Origin: Gallionella sp.
GTDB lineage: Bacteria > Pseudomonadota > Gammaproteobacteria > Burkholderiales > Gallionellaceae
Assembly (NCBI GenBank): GCA_028714895.1
Contig: JAQTLM010000016.1
Location: 1-46,531, forward strand
Direction of reading: 5' to 3'
DNA: 46,531 nt
The notes under the pieces: model-generated
What the model was told of the DNA's origin: nothing
The model's input: the letters and a program-made list of their open reading frames with translations, nothing else
The model's database searches: none
Program-made: the position numbers and the translations under genes
Part shown: piece by piece, positions 1-8,510 of the stretch
Layout: the number at the start of each line of letters is the position of its first letter
Numbering within the stretch: position 1 is the stretch's first letter

Positions 1-221
1 TAGGGCTTCTGGTAGGTCCAGCGGAATTTGCCGGGACGCTGGAACTGCATGATGCCGGAGGCACTCTGGATGCGCTTGCCATTCTGGTCCAGTACCACTT
101 GCGTGAAATTCGCCTGCGCGGAATGCGTCGCGGCGATGAATTCCTTCAGCTTGTCGATACCGCCGGCATGGGCTGAAAGCGGCAGAAGGAAACACATCAA
201 TATGGCAAATATATATCTCAT
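1..221 (-). CDS. lolA: Outer-membrane lipoprotein carrier LolA, N-terminal part (runs off window)
   Basis: The first 73 codons read as a signal peptide (about residues 1-19, ending SAHA) followed by the LolA start, with ANFTQVVLDQNG and FQRPGKFRWTYQKP visible. LolA is the periplasmic chaperone that takes lipoproteins from LolCDE at the inner membrane to LolB at the outer membrane. The gene lies directly downstream of ftsK on the same strand, a common proteobacterial arrangement, about 58 bp after its stop. The rest of the gene is outside the window, so nothing can be said about the C-terminus. The family call is secure from the FRW motif and the context. Confidence 0.9.
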   Translation of the reverse strand, partial: MRYIFAILMCFLLPLSAHAGGIDKLKEFIAATHSAQANFTQVVLDQNGKRIQSASGIMQFQRPGKFRWTYQKP

Positions 222-255
222 TATTTTCCTAAGCCAGACGGGGCTGAACCAAAAG

Positions 256-283
256 GTAGGGGCACGGCGCGCCGTGCCCCTAC
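256..283. repeat. Perfect 28-bp palindrome overlapping the ftsK stop codon
   Basis: The left half GTAGGGGCACGGCG is followed at once by its exact reverse complement. The minus-strand TAG of ftsK (280-282) lies inside it. A related GTAGGGGC-type palindrome forms the mshN stop codon near 10320. There is no T-run, so it is only a weak candidate terminator; a dispersed palindromic repeat is likelier. Confidence 0.85.
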
Positions 284-2547
284 TCTGACCTTGCCGGTGC
301 AAGCACTTCGCGATTGCCGTTGCTCTGCATCGCCGAAACAATGCCTGCGGCTTCCATCTGCTCGACCAGCCGCGCGGCACGGTTGTAGCCGATGCGCAGA
401 TGGCGCTGCACCAGCGAGATCGAGGCGCGGCGGTTCTTGACCACGATCTCCACCGCCTGGTCATACAGGGGATCGGCCTCCGCATCCATGCTTACCGTGC
501 TTTCCCCGCCTTCATCTGCTTCTTCCAGCGAATTCAGCACGCCGTCGATGTATTGCGGCATGCCCTGCGCCTTCAGGTATTCGGCGACGCGATGCACTTC
601 CTGGTCGGACACGAACGCGCCGTGCACGCGCTGCGGATAGCCTGTGCCGGGCGGCAGGTACAGCATGTCGCCCTGCCCCAGCAACGCTTCCGCGCCCATC
701 TGATCGAGAATGGTGCGCGAGTCGATCTTGCTCGACACCTGAAACGCCACGCGCGTCGGCACGTTGGCCTTGATCAATCCGGTGATCACGTCCACCGAGG
801 GGCGCTGTGTGGCCAGCACCAGATGGATGCCGGAGGCGCGCGCCTTCTGCGCCAAACGTGCAATCAGTTCCTCAATCTTCTTGCCCACCACCATCATCAG
901 GTCGGCGAGTTCGTCGATGAACACCACGATCAGCGGCAGCTCTTCGAGCGCCTCCGGATTCTCCGGCGTGAGCGTGAACGGGTTGGTCAGCGGCTCCCCG
1001 GCCTTGATCGCCTCGCGCAGCTTCTGGTTATAGCCTGCGATGTTGCGCACACCCAGCGTGGACATCAGCCGGTAGCGCCGGTCCATTTCCTGCACGCACC
1101 AGTTGAGTCCCGAGGCAGCCTGGCGCATATCCGTCACCACCGGACAAAGCAGGTGCGGAATGCCTTCATACACCGACAATTCCAGCATCTTCGGATCGAC
1201 CAGCAGCAAGCGCACCTGCTGCGGCGTACTCTTGTACAGCAGGCTCAGAATCATCGCATTAATCGCCACCGATTTGCCGGAACCGGTGGTGCCCGCGACC
1301 AGCACGTGCGGCATCTTGGTCAGGTCGGCGACCACCGGCTTGCCGGCAATATCCTTGCCCATCGCGATGGTCAGCGCGGAACCCATGTCGGCATAGACCT
1401 GCGAGCCGAGAATTTCCGAGAGATGCACTATCTGACGTTTCGGATTGGGCAGCTCCAACGCCATGTAAGCCTTGCCCGGAATGGTCTCCACCAGCCGAAT
1501 GCTCACCACCGACAGTGCACGCGCCAGGTCTTTCACCAGATTGGTAATCTGGCTGCCCTTCACGCCGACCGCCGGGTCAATTTCGTAGCGCGTAATCACC
1601 GGCCCCGGATAGGCGGCGACCACCTTTACCTCCACGCCGAAATCTTTCAGCTTGCGCTCAATCAGGCGCGAGGTAAATTCCAGCGTGTCGGCGGACACCG
1701 CCTCGACATGCTGCGTTACCTGATCCAGCAAGTGCAACGGCGGCAGCGGCGAATCCGGCATTTCAGCAAACAGCGGGGCTTGTTTTTCTTCGGCCACTCG
1801 CGCCGACTTGGCCACCTCCATCAACGGCATTTCGATATGGATGGGTTGATGCTCCTCGATGCGCTTTTTTTCTTCCTCGACAACGGCGACACGCTCAGTC
1901 ATCGCCTGCGCGCCGATGCGCCTGTCCTGCCGCGTCTGCCAGGCCAGACACGCCCGCTGCCAAGCGTTATCCAGCAGCGCACCCAGCCAGTCGACGAAAC
2001 GCAGCCAGGACAATCCGCTGAACACGCTGAAGCCGGTGGCCGTCAGCGCCAGCAGCAACAGCGTCGCGCCGGTAAAGCCGAGCAGGCGCGTCAGCGTATC
2101 ACCGATCAGCACGCCGAACATTCCGCCGGGAGCCAGCGGCAGCGCGGCTTTCAGCGTGTACAGGCGAACCGCTTCGAGCGCGCTGCTGGCCAGCAACAGC
2201 ACCGCAAATCCCGCGACCGAAACCCACCATGCCCGCCTGTCGAAGATGCTATCGGAACTCAATTCGTGATAGCCCGCCCATACGCGTTGCAGCATGAACA
2301 GCACCCACCACCACGCGGAAAACCCAAACAAATAAAACAGCAAATCGGAGAGGTACGCGCCCAGCACCCCGCCGGGATTGCCGGTTAGCGCACCGCTGGC
2401 GCTATGCGACCACGCCGGGTCGGCGCGATCATAGCCATACAACGCTACGGTGAAATACAGCGCGCAGACAACCAGCAACAGCCAGCGCGATTCGCGCAGC
2501 AGGCTGAACAATTTGCCGCCGGGCAGGGCGCTATCCGCTTCAGCCAT
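280..2547 (-). CDS. ftsK: DNA translocase FtsK
   Basis: A 755-residue FtsK. The N-terminal membrane domain has four to five hydrophobic segments (about residues 21-38, 62-88, 107-125, 142-175). A short charged linker follows (about 205-270). The motor domain has Walker A GTTGSGKS at 419-426 and Walker [13 protein letters not shown] at about 539-550. A winged-helix gamma domain (about 690-755) reads KOPS sites. It pumps DNA through the septum and activates XerCD at dif during division. The linker is short compared with E. coli FtsK, as in many Betaproteobacteria. The start overlaps the upstream response-regulator gene by 8 bp, and lolA follows, so the three are probably co-transcribed. The stop codon lies in a 28-bp palindrome. 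Confidence 0.96.
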   Translation of the reverse strand: MAEADSALPGGKLFSLLRESRWLLLVVCALYFTVALYGYDRADPAWSHSASGALTGNPGGVLGAYLSDLLFYLFGFSAWWWVLFMLQRVWAGYHELSSDSIFDRRAWWVSVAGFAVLLLASSALEAVRLYTLKAALPLAPGGMFGVLIGDTLTRLLGFTGATLLLLALTATGFSVFSGLSWLRFVDWLGALLDNAWQRACLAWQTRQDRRIGAQAMTERVAVVEEEKKRIEEHQPIHIEMPLMEVAKSARVAEEKQAPLFAEMPDSPLPPLHLLDQVTQHVEAVSADTLEFTSRLIERKLKDFGVEVKVVAAYPGPVITRYEIDPAVGVKGSQITNLVKDLARALSVVSIRLVETIPGKAYMALELPNPKRQIVHLSEILGSQVYADMGSALTIAMGKDIAGKPVVADLTKMPHVLVAGTTGSGKSVAINAMILSLLYKSTPQQVRLLLVDPKMLELSVYEGIPHLLCPVVTDMRQAASGLNWCVQEMDRRYRLMSTLGVRNIAGYNQKLREAIKAGEPLTNPFTLTPENPEALEELPLIVVFIDELADLMMVVGKKIEELIARLAQKARASGIHLVLATQRPSVDVITGLIKANVPTRVAFQVSSKIDSRTILDQMGAEALLGQGDMLYLPPGTGYPQRVHGAFVSDQEVHRVAEYLKAQGMPQYIDGVLNSLEEADEGGESTVSMDAEADPLYDQAVEIVVKNRRASISLVQRHLRIGYNRAARLVEQMEAAGIVSAMQSNGNREVLAPARSE

Positions 2548-3205
2548 GAGACGTACCGATCAGCCCAAGCTTCTCGGCCATGCGCGCCGCCTCCATACGG
2601 TTGCTGACGCGCAACGTTTGATAGACTGCCGCCACGTGAATTTTGACAGTTCCTTCGGCGAGATTGATCGCCTCCGCGATCTCCTTGTTGGACAACCCTG
2701 CCGCCAGATGCGACAACACCTGCATCTGACGCTGTGTCAAGCCATACTCGTTGGTGTTCAAGCTGCGACGGTCGATCATTTCCGGCTGTTTTTCGGCCAT
2801 CGCGCCGGGTTGCCGCAACATCTGCGGCGGGATATACACCCCGCCGGAAAGCACCAGGTTCAGCGCGCTTAGCATCACAGGAGCGGCCGAACTCTTGCAG
2901 ACAAAACCCATTGCACCGTAATTCATCACCTTTTCCATGTAACCACGGCCTTCTTCGCCGGAGACCACCACCACCGGAATATGCGGATAACGCTGATGAA
3001 AAAACCTGATGGAGATGGGGCCTTCGCTGCCGGGCATATTCAGGTCCAGCAGTGCCAAATCGAGCTCGGGGTGTTGTGCAGCAAGCTTCATGCCATCGTG
3101 GAAATTTCCCGCCTCCAATATCTCAACGGCTTCGGGCAATTGCTGAAGCACATAACGCATCCCGTCGCGAAACAATGCGTGATCATCCATCAGCAAAATT
3201 TTCAT
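2540..3205 (-). CDS. NarL/FixJ-family response regulator (orphan)
   Basis: A 221-residue two-domain regulator. The receiver domain (1-120) has the acidic pair D7-D8, phospho-acceptor D54 in [10 protein letters not shown], and the conserved lysine in GFVCKSS. A LuxR-type helix-turn-helix occupies about 155-215 ([22 protein letters not shown]). It should bind DNA as a dimer after phosphorylation by a sensor kinase, but no kinase gene is in the window. It follows sco1 after an 80-bp gap and overlaps the ftsK start by 8 bp. Regulated genes cannot be inferred from sequence. The family call is firm; the role is unknown. Confidence 0.92.
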   Translation of the reverse strand: MKILLMDDHALFRDGMRYVLQQLPEAVEILEAGNFHDGMKLAAQHPELDLALLDLNMPGSEGPISIRFFHQRYPHIPVVVVSGEEGRGYMEKVMNYGAMGFVCKSSAAPVMLSALNLVLSGGVYIPPQMLRQPGAMAEKQPEMIDRRSLNTNEYGLTQRQMQVLSHLAAGLSNKEIAEAINLAEGTVKIHVAAVYQTLRVSNRMEAARMAEKLGLIGTSHG

Positions 3206-3286
3206 TCACGTCCCCATTATTTAGAAAACAGATTATTGCGGCTATGCCGCGCTCTATTTTTTGTTTTCAGTCCTCAGCCTTTTGAA

Positions 3287-3871
3287 TCATGCTCCACCAA
3301 GCAGCAACCGGATATCGTCAACCAGCCAGTCGGTGCGCTGCGCAAGAGGCGCACGCAACCGCACCTTGCCGTTGGGATCAACCAAAAATGCGCCCACACT
3401 GTGATCCATATTGTAGCCGGATGCAGTCGGTCGCTTTTCGTATGCCACATAAAACGCCTTGGCGGCCTGCGCCGTGGCTTGCGCATCGCCATACAATCCA
3501 AGGAATGACGGATGGAAAGCGGGAACATATTGCGCCAGCAACTCCGGCTTGTCGCGCTCCGGATCGACGGTGATGAACAGCACCTGCACCTTATCGGCAT
3601 CTTTCCCAAGCAGTTGCATCACCTGCGCCAGATCGGCCAGCGTGGTGACGCACACATCCGGACAGTGAGTGTAGCCGAAGAACAGTATCACCGCCTTGCC
3701 GCGAAAATCCGCCAGCATGCGCGTTTTGCCATTATGGTCGGTTAAACGGAAATCCGCCTGGGTGAACATTGCGCCGACATCGCTGGCATGAAACGGCGAA
3801 GGCAACCTGGGTTTTTCGCAACCGGCCAATAACGCAACCAACAACAAGATAAACAAACTACGCAGCCACAT
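3287..3871 (-). CDS. SCO1/SenC-family copper chaperone lipoprotein
   Basis: A 194-residue lipoprotein with lipobox LLAGC (Cys18) and a thioredoxin-like fold. The copper site is visible as C70-P-D-V-C74 and H157 in NMDHS. SCO proteins deliver copper to, or reduce thiols in, the CuA centre of cytochrome c oxidase on the periplasmic face. The start overlaps the end of the upstream TauE/DsbD-like gene by 14 bp, which suggests translational coupling and a shared job in oxidase maturation or copper handling. No oxidase genes are in the window. Confidence 0.92.
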   Translation of the reverse strand: MWLRSLFILLLVALLAGCEKPRLPSPFHASDVGAMFTQADFRLTDHNGKTRMLADFRGKAVILFFGYTHCPDVCVTTLADLAQVMQLLGKDADKVQVLFITVDPERDKPELLAQYVPAFHPSFLGLYGDAQATAQAAKAFYVAYEKRPTASGYNMDHSVGAFLVDPNGKVRLRAPLAQRTDWLVDDIRLLLGGA

Positions 3872-4568
3872 GACAACTTCCCGTCCATCCGTATAAGTGA
3901 AAAGTGTAACCTACTTTGACCAGGCCATACACGCCGAATCCGGCCACCAGCAGTCCGGCGGCCAGCCGCACGCGCGGCGACTGCGCCCAGCGCCTGCTAT
4001 TCTCCCAGAACAGCCCGATCGCCAACAGGTTCGGCAAAGTTCCAAGGCCGAATGCCAGCATCACCAGTGCCCCACTTTGCGCACTGCCGCTCGCCAATGC
4101 GGTGACCAGCACGCTATATACCAAGCCGCACGGTAACCAGCCCCACAGCACGCCGAGCAGCAAGGCGCGCGCGGGCGTGGTGACCGGCAGCAAACCGCGC
4201 GTCAGCGGCTGAATATACCGCCATAACACGCCGCCGACCCTTTCGATGCGCCGCACCATATTCCAGATGCCGGCGAGATACAGCCCCAGCGCAATCAACA
4301 TCAGGCTGGACAAGGCAAACAACAAATGCTGCACCGGCACCGCATCGCGCAGCAGCAGCCCGGCCTGGCCAAGTGCGCCGACCAATGCACCTGCCACAAT
4401 GTAACTCGCCAACCGCCCGCCGTTATACGCCAGATGAAATGGCCAGCGCGTGTTTTCTTTGGGTATCTGCGCGGCAAACATGCCGACGATGCTGCCGCAC
4501 ATGCCGAGGCAATGCACGCCACCCAACAGCCCGACGAAAAATACCGCGACGATGCTGAAATCAGCCAT
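3858..4568 (-). CDS. TauE/SafE-DsbD-like membrane protein with Cys-Met metal motif
   Basis: A 236-residue polytopic protein with about six hydrophobic segments. The first has GGVHCLGMCGS (H19, C20, M23, C24), and a later one has WGWLPCGLVYS. This pattern is typical of the DsbD_2 / sulfite exporter TauE-like branch found beside SCO1, FixI and other copper-oxidase assembly genes, rather than of true sulfite exporters. It may move copper or reducing equivalents across the inner membrane; that is inference. It overlaps bioD (8 bp) upstream and sco1 (14 bp) downstream, so it is co-transcribed with the biotin genes although unrelated in function. Confidence 0.85.
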   Translation of the reverse strand: MADFSIVAVFFVGLLGGVHCLGMCGSIVGMFAAQIPKENTRWPFHLAYNGGRLASYIVAGALVGALGQAGLLLRDAVPVQHLLFALSSLMLIALGLYLAGIWNMVRRIERVGGVLWRYIQPLTRGLLPVTTPARALLLGVLWGWLPCGLVYSVLVTALASGSAQSGALVMLAFGLGTLPNLLAIGLFWENSRRWAQSPRVRLAAGLLVAGFGVYGLVKVGYTFHLYGWTGSCHVAA

Positions 4569-5400
4569 GCCCGTCCGCTTGCTCCAACAATGCCAAATTC
4601 AGAAGTGATGCAACTTCACGGGCATCCGGCTGTGCCTGGCAGGGCACCACGCCCAGTAGCGGCGCGCCGATGCGTTGCTGCAAGGCGGCGATATTTTCAT
4701 TCAGCATTGCCATGTCCGCCTTCGACACGTTACTGGTGGAACTACTAGCCATTCGACTAGGCGAGCCAACAACGCTCGCCAAGTCGCTGGTTATGGCGTA
4801 GCCAGACGTTTGCGGGAGAAGGCGGTCGGACGGCACTCCCGCCCCGGATGCTTCGCAACGCCGTGTCGTACCGTCCGCATCCAGCACATTCGCCACCCAG
4901 CCCGCCAGCATCAAACCGCGCGCGGCAATGGCCTCCGCCGTGAGCAACGCATGGTTCAGGCAACCCAGCCGCATCCCGACCACCAGAATAATCGGCAGCC
5001 CCAACTGCTCCGCCAAATCCGCGCTGTCCTGCCCGGCATTAAGCGGTACGCGGAAGCCGCCCACGCCCTCCACGATCACCACATCGGCCTGCGCGTCCAA
5101 CTCCGAAAAGGATTCTACGATGCGCGCAAAGTTGATGTTGACACCGACGAACTGCGCGGCCAGTTGGGGTGCGACGGCCTGCACAAAACAATACGGATTG
5201 ATCTGCCCGCCGCTGGCCAGCACATTGCTGGCGGCGCGCAACTGCCTGACATCTTCGTGCTGGCCGCCGTCGGCGCAGCCCGCCGCCACCGGCTTCATGC
5301 CGACCACACGCTTGCCCTGTGCGGCAAAACCGTGCAGCAGCGCACAACTGACCAGCGTCTTACCCACTCCCGTGTCGGTGCCGGTGATAAAGTAGCTCAT
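4561..5400 (-). CDS. bioD: Dethiobiotin synthetase with 52-residue repeat-derived insertion
   Basis: BioD closes the ureido ring of dethiobiotin from DAPA, CO2 and ATP. The P-loop GTDTGVGKT is at residues 7-15 and the EGVGGFRVPL motif at 111-120. ATG at 5400 was chosen because it begins the conserved MSYFITGTDTG and forms an ATGA overlap with the bioC stop. The protein has 279 residues against about 225-230 usual. The excess lies at about 177-228, between GWVANVLDAD and ADMAMLNENIAAL, where low-conservation Ser-rich sequence appears. Residues 203-221 are encoded by dispersed repeat copy A; a second foreign segment (about 4797-4885) encodes the rest. Removing the insert leaves a normal-length enzyme, so function may be kept. 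Confidence 0.93.
   Translation of the reverse strand: MSYFITGTDTGVGKTLVSCALLHGFAAQGKRVVGMKPVAAGCADGGQHEDVRQLRAASNVLASGGQINPYCFVQAVAPQLAAQFVGVNINFARIVESFSELDAQADVVIVEGVGGFRVPLNAGQDSADLAEQLGLPIILVVGMRLGCLNHALLTAEAIAARGLMLAGWVANVLDADGTTRRCEASGAGVPSDRLLPQTSGYAITSDLASVVGSPSRMASSSTSNVSKADMAMLNENIAALQQRIGAPLLGVVPCQAQPDAREVASLLNLALLEQADGHG
4736..4794 (-). repeat. Palindromic repeat copy A, in frame inside bioD
   Basis: A 59-bp copy read on the minus strand: ATAACCAGCGACTTGG, stem GGCGAGC, loop, GCTCGCC, then TAGTCGAATGGCTAG and TAGTTCCAC. The stem extends to GACT/AGTC around a T-T mismatch. In the bioD frame it encodes ITSDLASVVGSPSRMASSS. The same reading occurs in the MshB-like prepilin leader. 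Confidence 0.9.
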
Positions 5401-6269
5401 TTCAACTTGAAGGTAGTTTGAATGATTGCCGCACCATCCTTTGTCGTGCGCGGCTGCGGCTTCCATGCATGGCCATACACCACCTCATAGGTGGCGGGCA
5501 GCTTGCCGTCGCGACGCAGCCGCTCATAATTCTCCACCAAACGCGTCCAGGCATTTTTTCCCATCAGACCTTGGCCACGCCCCGCCGTGGCATTGTGCGC
5601 GCCGATGCGTTTCAGGTCATACAGTACACCGCGCACATCGTCATAAGTCAGCGTCAGGTATTCCATATCCATCACCGGTTCGGCAAAACCGGCATGCATC
5701 AGCATGTCGCCGATGTCGTGCATATCGGCAAAGCGGTTCAGGTGATTGTGGCTATCCACGCCGCCAAAAGCCTGGCGCAATTCCTTCAGCGTATCCGGCC
5801 CAAAAGTGCTGAACATCAGCAGCCCATCCGCTTTCAGCACGCGATGCAGCCCGACGAAAGCCGCCGGCAGGTCGTTGCACCACTGCACCGCCAGGTTCGA
5901 CCACACCATCTCGACACTGTTAGCCGCCAATGGCAAAGCTTCGATGTCGCCGCACACCTGCATCTGTTGCGCGCCGCTGAACAGTTTCTGCCACCAGCCG
6001 GAACGGCTGCGCGCAGCCTGCAGCATGCCGATGGCAATATCCAGCGAGGTGATCTGCGCAGCCGGATATTTTTCCGCCAGCTGGCGAGCACCCCAACCCG
6101 TGCCGCTGCCAGCATCGAGGATGCGCGCCGGCTGCAGTTTGATGTAAGCCAGCCGCTCCAGCATGCGCGCGCACACCTCGCGCTGCAACACCGCCGCCGC
6201 ATCGTAATCTGCCGCCGCGCGGCTAAAGGCACGGCGCATTTGTTTTTTGTCTATCTCGAACTCGTTCAT
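5397..6269 (-). CDS. bioC: Malonyl-ACP O-methyltransferase
   Basis: A 290-residue class I SAM methyltransferase. The glycine-rich SAM loop ILDAGSGTGWG is at about residues 50-60, and an acidic residue ends the next strand (SLDIAIGML). BioC methylates the free carboxyl of malonyl-ACP so that the fatty-acid machinery can build pimeloyl-ACP methyl ester. The start at 6269 (MNEFEIDKKQMRRAFSRAA) is chosen because it matches the family start. The open frame continues upstream for 40 codons, but that stretch is translated repeat B, not BioC. The gene overlaps bioD by the ATGA tetranucleotide and partners bioH upstream. Confidence 0.94.
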   Translation of the reverse strand: MNEFEIDKKQMRRAFSRAAADYDAAAVLQREVCARMLERLAYIKLQPARILDAGSGTGWGARQLAEKYPAAQITSLDIAIGMLQAARSRSGWWQKLFSGAQQMQVCGDIEALPLAANSVEMVWSNLAVQWCNDLPAAFVGLHRVLKADGLLMFSTFGPDTLKELRQAFGGVDSHNHLNRFADMHDIGDMLMHAGFAEPVMDMEYLTLTYDDVRGVLYDLKRIGAHNATAGRGQGLMGKNAWTRLVENYERLRRDGKLPATYEVVYGHAWKPQPRTTKDGAAIIQTTFKLK

Positions 6270-6439
6270 TTTTTCAACCGTTTTTGCCACATAACCAGCG
6301 GCTTGGCTGGTGTCTTTTGTCAGCCTAGCCGAATGGCTAGTAGTTACATCAGAGCACACAGAGACCACAGAGAAAACATCTGGTTGCATGGTTCATGCGG
6401 ACTTCTCTGTGTGCTCTGTGTGCTCTGTGATCTCTGTGG
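6270..6439. repeat. bioH-bioC spacer made of repeat copy B plus ACAGAG-type repeats
   Basis: This 170-bp spacer is almost all repeat. Copy B (6291-6350, plus orientation) reads ATAACCAGCGGCTTGG, stem GGCTG, loop, CAGCC, TAGCCGAATGGCTAG. From 6351 to 6442 run imperfect units of CTCTGTG / CACAGAG, partly in inverted orientation, and they abut the bioH stop codon. No promoter is evident. The 40-codon upstream extension of the bioC frame comes from this DNA. Confidence 0.85.
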
Positions 6440-7249
6440 CTAGTCGCATTTATTCTCCATAAATCTTCTCAACTGCATCACGAATTCATCCGGATGCGAC
6501 AGGAATGGCGCATGCGCCGCGCCCTTGATCGCTGCCAGTCGCGCATCCGGCAGTTGTGCCGCCAAGTAGTGCGATGCCTGCGGCGGCGTGAGCGTATCAC
6601 GTTCCCCGGCAACCACCAGCGCGGGTTGTCTGATGTCCGGCAACGCGCTGCGCAAATCGCAGTCGCGCAGGATTTCCAGCCCGGATTGCAATGCAGCCAG
6701 ATCCGGTTCGCCGCGGCTCAATAGCGCGCTGCGCAACGCCGCCAGCAACTCGCGCTCCCGTTCGCTGCCGCGTACTTGCAGTGCGAGAAAGCGCCGCAGC
6801 GTCAGCGTGTAATCCTGTTGCAGCGCAGCGGCAAATTCCGCCAGTGTCTCTTCCGCCATTCCGCATTCCCAGCCCGGCCGACGCACGAAGCAGGGTGTGC
6901 TCGCCACCAGCGCCAAGCGGCTTATTTGCTGCGGATGGCGTATCGCCCAACGCTGGGCAATCTGCCCGCCCAGCGACCAGCCGCATACGGCGAGCTGCTC
7001 GTCGAACTGTGCTGACAATTGGTCAACGATGGAGTCCATAAGTAGGTCGGGATTCATCCCGACCTCGCCACTGTGTCGGGATGAATCCCGACCTACACTA
7101 AACCCATGCCCCGGCAAATCCACCGCGAGCACGCGGAAATGCTCCGCCAATTTTTCCGCTACACCACCCCACATCCCGCCGTGCATTCCCCAGCCGTGGA
7201 TCAGCAGCAGCGGTGCGCCGCTGCCATAATTGTCAACGTGCAAGCTCAT
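6440..7249 (-). CDS. bioH: Pimeloyl-ACP methyl ester carboxylesterase with in-frame palindrome
   Basis: An alpha/beta hydrolase that removes the BioC methyl group to release pimeloyl-ACP. The nucleophile elbow G-W-S92-L-G, the acid in GERDTLTPP and the histidine in KGAAHAPF form the triad; HGWGMHG is the oxyanion region. ATG at 7249 (MSLHVDNYGSG) is preferred over 7261 because GAGG lies at good spacing before it. It overlaps bioF by 17 bp. Residues about 51-70 (VGRDSSRHSGEVGMNPDLL) are encoded by a 55-bp inverted repeat in the loop after DLPGHGFS, and are absent from typical BioH. The stop TAG directly abuts ACAGAG-type repeats. Confidence 0.93.
   Translation of the reverse strand: MSLHVDNYGSGAPLLLIHGWGMHGGMWGGVAEKLAEHFRVLAVDLPGHGFSVGRDSSRHSGEVGMNPDLLMDSIVDQLSAQFDEQLAVCGWSLGGQIAQRWAIRHPQQISRLALVASTPCFVRRPGWECGMAEETLAEFAAALQQDYTLTLRRFLALQVRGSERERELLAALRSALLSRGEPDLAALQSGLEILRDCDLRSALPDIRQPALVVAGERDTLTPPQASHYLAAQLPDARLAAIKGAAHAPFLSHPDEFVMQLRRFMENKCD
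7042..7096. repeat. 55-bp inverted repeat inserted in frame in bioH
   Basis: Perfect 22-bp arms (7042-7063 and 7075-7096), beginning GTAGGTCGGGATTCATCC, flank an 11-nt loop. It belongs to the same GTAGG...CCTAC style as the elements at 256, 8405 and 10296. It is open in the bioH frame. Confidence 0.93.
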
Positions 7250-8387
7250 GCAACGCCTCAAGCAAACATGTCACATCCTTGGCACTGTGCGCGGCAGACA
7301 GAGTGATGCGCAGGCGCGCCGTGCCCTGCGGCACGGTGGGCGGGCGGATCGCCGCGACCCAGACGCCGCGCTCGCGCAGTCCCTCGCTCAATGCCAACAC
7401 CGCCCGGTTGTCGCCGACCAGCAACGGCTGGATCGCCGTGTCCGACGGCATCAATTTCCAAGGCAAACCTGCCAGTCCGTTGCGCAGTTGCGCAATCAAC
7501 TCTCGCAGATGCTCGCGCAACGCATCGCCTTGTCCAATAAGCTCCAGGCTCTCCAGCACCGCGCTGGCCAACGCCGGCGGCGTGGCCGTGGTATAGACAT
7601 AGCTGCGCGCGTGATTGACGAGCGTATCGATCACGACCTGCTCCGCCGCGACGAACGCGCCGAATACCCCGGCTGCCTTGCCCAGCGTCGCCATATAAAT
7701 GATGCGCGGCGAAGCAATGCCGCAATACGCCAGCGAGCCGCCCCCCTGCCCGCCCAGCACGCCGAAGCCATGCGCATCATCGACCAGTAGCCATGCATCG
7801 TATTGCTCGCATAGCGCCAGCAATTCCGGCAGCGGCGCGAGATCACCGTCCATGCTGAACACAGCATCGGTAACAATCAGTTTGCACCCACTCCTGGTCT
7901 GTTCCAGCAATTGCGCCAGTTGCGCCATGTCGCTATGGCGATAGCGTTTCACTTCGGCGCGCGACAGCAGCATCGCATCGTTCAATGAGGCGTGGTTGAG
8001 CTTGTCGGCAAACACCGTATCGCCCTTGCCGGCTAACGCTTGGACCGCGCCGAGGTTTGCCATATAGCCGGTGGAAAACAACAGTGCGGCAGGTTTGTCG
8101 ACGAAGGCTGCAAGCGCCTGTTCGAGCTGGTGATGCGCGACGCTATGCCCGCTCACCAGATGCGCCGCCCCTGCGCCCACGCCATATTGCGCCGCACCCT
8201 GTTGCAGTGCGGCGACGAGCCGCGGATGGTTGGCCAGGCCGAGGTAATCGTTGCTGCAGAACGACAGGTAGGGTTCGCCATCCACCACGATATGCGGCGA
8301 CTGCGGGCTGTCGAGCGTGCGCCGCTGGCGCAGCAGGCCTTGCGCGGCACGCTCGTTCAACTCATTTTGCAGTTCGGTGAAAGGCAT
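7233..8387 (-). CDS. bioF: 8-amino-7-oxononanoate synthase
   Basis: A 384-residue fold-type I PLP enzyme that condenses pimeloyl-ACP with L-alanine to give KAPA. Family marks are SFCSNDYLGLANHP near residue 43, the H-DAHGFGVLG strand-turn, and the PLP lysine K237 in ATLGKAAGVFG. Length and start (MPFTELQNELNERAAQGLLRQ) are normal. It lies between bioB and bioH and overlaps bioH by 17 bp. bioA is missing from this operon, so the DAPA step must be encoded elsewhere. Confidence 0.96.
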   Translation of the reverse strand: MPFTELQNELNERAAQGLLRQRRTLDSPQSPHIVVDGEPYLSFCSNDYLGLANHPRLVAALQQGAAQYGVGAGAAHLVSGHSVAHHQLEQALAAFVDKPAALLFSTGYMANLGAVQALAGKGDTVFADKLNHASLNDAMLLSRAEVKRYRHSDMAQLAQLLEQTRSGCKLIVTDAVFSMDGDLAPLPELLALCEQYDAWLLVDDAHGFGVLGGQGGGSLAYCGIASPRIIYMATLGKAAGVFGAFVAAEQVVIDTLVNHARSYVYTTATPPALASAVLESLELIGQGDALREHLRELIAQLRNGLAGLPWKLMPSDTAIQPLLVGDNRAVLALSEGLRERGVWVAAIRPPTVPQGTARLRITLSAAHSAKDVTCLLEALHELAR

Positions 8388-8510
8388 CTTTTTGCCACGG
8401 TTTCGTAGGTTGGGTTGAGCGTAGCGATACCCAACAATAGAGTGTCCATAGAACGATGGGTATCGCTACGCTCAACCCATCCTACATGCTGTGATCTCTG
8501 TGTCCTGTGA
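8388..8510. repeat. bioB-bioF spacer holding an 81-bp inverted repeat
   Basis: Arms at 8405-8433 and 8457-8485 (29 bp, one mismatch) begin GTAGGTTGGGTTGAGCG and flank a 23-nt loop. Downstream of the second arm, 8489-8513 carries an ACAGAG-type repeat that abuts the bioB stop TAG. The hairpin lies between two genes of one operon and could stabilise or attenuate the transcript. It lacks the T-run of a classic terminator. Confidence 0.9.

Noticed and set aside
400..2388. 662-codon open frame opposite ftsK
   Set aside because: It is a His/Gln/Arg-rich shadow of the ftsK codon pattern with no domain, start signal or family likeness.
3238..3250. Terminator after sco1
   Set aside because: GCGGC/GCCGC is followed by a T-run only on the plus strand, where no gene ends; on the minus strand it lacks a T-tract.
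6270..6389. N-terminal extension of BioC
   Set aside because: The extra 40 codons are translated repeat B; BioC family similarity begins at MNEFEIDKKQ (6269).
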